A DNA stretch of 64,000 nucleotides from Edaphobacter modestus (GTDB lineage Bacteria > Acidobacteriota > Terriglobia > Terriglobales > Acidobacteriaceae): the NCBI RefSeq assembly GCF_004217555.1, contig NZ_SHKW01000001.1:3782001-3846000 (forward strand), in the 5' to 3' direction. Under the pieces are notes generated by a model. It searched no databases. It was not told the DNA's origin and saw only the letters and a list, made by a program, of their open reading frames with translations. The number at the start of each line of letters is the position of its first letter. Positions within the stretch are counted from its first letter, which is position 1. The position numbers were made by a program, and so were the translations under genes. This document shows, in pieces, positions 62,663 through 64,000 of the stretch.

Positions 62663-64000
62663 ATGGCACAGAAGAAGGTTGACGTCCTGATCATCGGGTC
62701 GGGACATACAGGCGGAATGGCCGCAAAGATTCTGACCGAAAAGGGTATCTCCTGCACAATGCTGGATGCAGGTCCGATGCTCAATTTTGAAAAATACCGC
62801 GAGATGAAGCCGGTGCACGAACTACCGTACCGTGGCTTCGACGCTCCGGGTCGTCTTCCGCATGTCTTCCAGGCAAGCGAGTTCAACGCCAACCAGTGGG
62901 TCGATGAGAAGGTCATTCCGTATTATCATCCGCCGGAGCAGCCTTACAACTGGGTCCGCGTGCGAAGCGTGGGTGGACGTTCGCCCTTTTGGGCCCGCCA
63001 GTCCTTCCGCCTGAGCGACTACGAGTTCAAGTGCAAGGACCACGACGGCTTCGGAGAAAACTGGCCCCTTTCACTGAAGGACGTGGCGCCATACTACTCC
63101 CGTGTAGAAGAGATCTTCCGCGTGACCGGCCACAAGGACGGCCTGCCGCAGTACCCAGACGGCAACTTTGTTGAAGACAATTCACCATGGTCGGGCGCCA
63201 TGCAGCGTTTTGTCGATGCTGGCGAGAAGCTCGGCGTTCCCGTCACCAAGCCCCGCTCATCGCTGGGCAAGGACGGCTTGGCGTCGTCGCTCAACCTGCT
63301 CATCCCCGACGCAGTCGCCACAGGCAAGCTCACGACCATCCCGAACGCGATCGTCCGGAAGATCACGGTTGACAAGAACAGCGGTCTCGCTAATGGCGTC
63401 ATCTTCATCGACCGGCACTCGCACCGCGAGATGGTCCTCAAGGCCCGCGTCATCGTCCTCGCTGCCGGCACTCTGGAGTCGACCCGTCTTCTGCTCCTCT
63501 CGGACATCTGTAACTCCAGCGGCGCCCTCGGTCGGTACCTGTCCGACCAGACCTACGGAGCCGGCATTATCTGCTCAGTTCCGGAGGCACGAGATGGCAA
63601 GGCGCCTCCGCATCTTATGGGAGGCGGCGCTCTTATCCCTCGCTTCCGCAATCTGGACACAAAAGCCGACGGCTTCATTCGCGGCTATGCTGTGAACGTC
63701 TCCTGCAGTAATGGCCCGTTTGATGGACGCGCTCTACCCTTCTACGGCAAAGAGCTCGAACAGAAGCTGCAGAGCTACAACGGCAGCGGCTTCTCCACCA
63801 ACATCATGGGCGAGGCGCTCGGGCACTACGAAAACCACGTCACCCTGAACAAAGAGGTAGTGGACGCCTGGGGCATACCAACTCTGAACATCTATACGAA
63901 GTACACCAGCAACGAAACCAACATGACGAAGGACTACGTCGATACGATGGCCGCAATGGCTGAAGCTGCCGGCTTCGAAATTCTGGTGAAGAACTACGAG
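62663..64000 (+). CDS. GMC-family FAD oxidoreductase (partial at window end)
   Basis: Catalytic flavoprotein of a membrane-associated sugar/alcohol dehydrogenase like gluconate 2-dehydrogenase. AAGGAAG lies 13 bases before ATG 62663; 446 codons are visible and the frame is open at the last base. The FAD-binding motif is IIGSGHTGGMAAKIL near residues 9-23. Further segments are RVRSVGGRSPFWARQSFRLS and VIVLAAGTLESTRLLLLSD, both typical of GMC enzymes. It has no signal of its own, consistent with Tat hitch-hiking on subunit 3. A cytochrome c subunit may follow beyond the window. Confidence 0.92.
   Translation, partial: MAQKKVDVLIIGSGHTGGMAAKILTEKGISCTMLDAGPMLNFEKYREMKPVHELPYRGFDAPGRLPHVFQASEFNANQWVDEKVIPYYHPPEQPYNWVRVRSVGGRSPFWARQSFRLSDYEFKCKDHDGFGENWPLSLKDVAPYYSRVEEIFRVTGHKDGLPQYPDGNFVEDNSPWSGAMQRFVDAGEKLGVPVTKPRSSLGKDGLASSLNLLIPDAVATGKLTTIPNAIVRKITVDKNSGLANGVIFIDRHSHREMVLKARVIVLAAGTLESTRLLLLSDICNSSGALGRYLSDQTYGAGIICSVPEARDGKAPPHLMGGGALIPRFRNLDTKADGFIRGYAVNVSCSNGPFDGRALPFYGKELEQKLQSYNGSGFSTNIMGEALGHYENHVTLNKEVVDAWGIPTLNIYTKYTSNETNMTKDYVDTMAAMAEAAGFEILVKNYE

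Overview
The window looks like a chromosomal segment of an acidobacterium of the Acidobacteriaceae type (Granulicella, Terriglobus, Edaphobacter and relatives). The clues are moderate to high GC, an Oar-like TonB-dependent receptor of more than 1,100 residues with an N-terminal carboxypeptidase-regulatory domain, a Tat-exported gluconate-dehydrogenase-type subunit 3 followed by a GMC flavoprotein, a tannase-family esterase, DUF885, DUF3857 and PIG-L proteins, and many secreted carbohydrate-related proteins. The assignment comes from gene content only; no database search was possible.

Layout. 1-2193: 3' end of a haem-copper oxidase operon (subunits I, III, IV) closed by a clear intrinsic terminator. 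2225-12468: mixed host genes, including a GT39 membrane glycosyltransferase, a Rieske oxygenase preceded by a 46-codon ORF, an ECF sigma / anti-sigma / secretin-N-like operon, GNAT, DUF3050 and SDR genes, a LysW-like carrier and a rhomboid-fold protein that has lost its catalytic residues. 12673-35504: secreted Pro/Thr-linker protein, tannase-family esterase, hisS-PIG-L-aspS operon, DUF3857 transglutaminase, aldo/keto reductase, sugar-binding lipoprotein, mfd, cupin, DUF3224, DUF885, and a chitin-related minus-strand cluster (GH18, HGSNAT-like acyltransferase, NodB deacetylase).

35628-50342: tRNA-Thr(CGT) is followed by a 14.7 kb genomic island. A 47-bp copy of the 3' part of the tRNA gene (35658-35704) recurs exactly at 50296-50342, the classical signature of integration into a tRNA gene. 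The island holds two drug-efflux modules: a DHA2-type MFS pump and a ytcA-mdtN-mdtO-mdtP-like tripartite FUSC pump. It also holds one intact and one frameshifted TetR regulator, an IS30-family element with 29-bp perfect inverted repeats, an IS110-family element, a badly degraded Lnt-like gene and several small remnants. No integrase is visible, and single-base frameshifts are concentrated here while the flanking genes are intact, so it reads as an immobile, decaying island that has kept its efflux cargo.

50669-57266: directly right of the island, three genes linked by ATGA overlaps encode a transglutaminase-DUF2126 protein, a circularly permuted ATP-grasp fused to alpha-E, and a second transglutaminase. 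This is a conserved but poorly understood peptide-ligase/peptidase-type system. 57319-64000: a TonB-receptor-like remnant, a full-length Oar-like receptor, and a gluconate-2-dehydrogenase-type subunit 3 plus GMC oxidoreductase pair cut by the window end.
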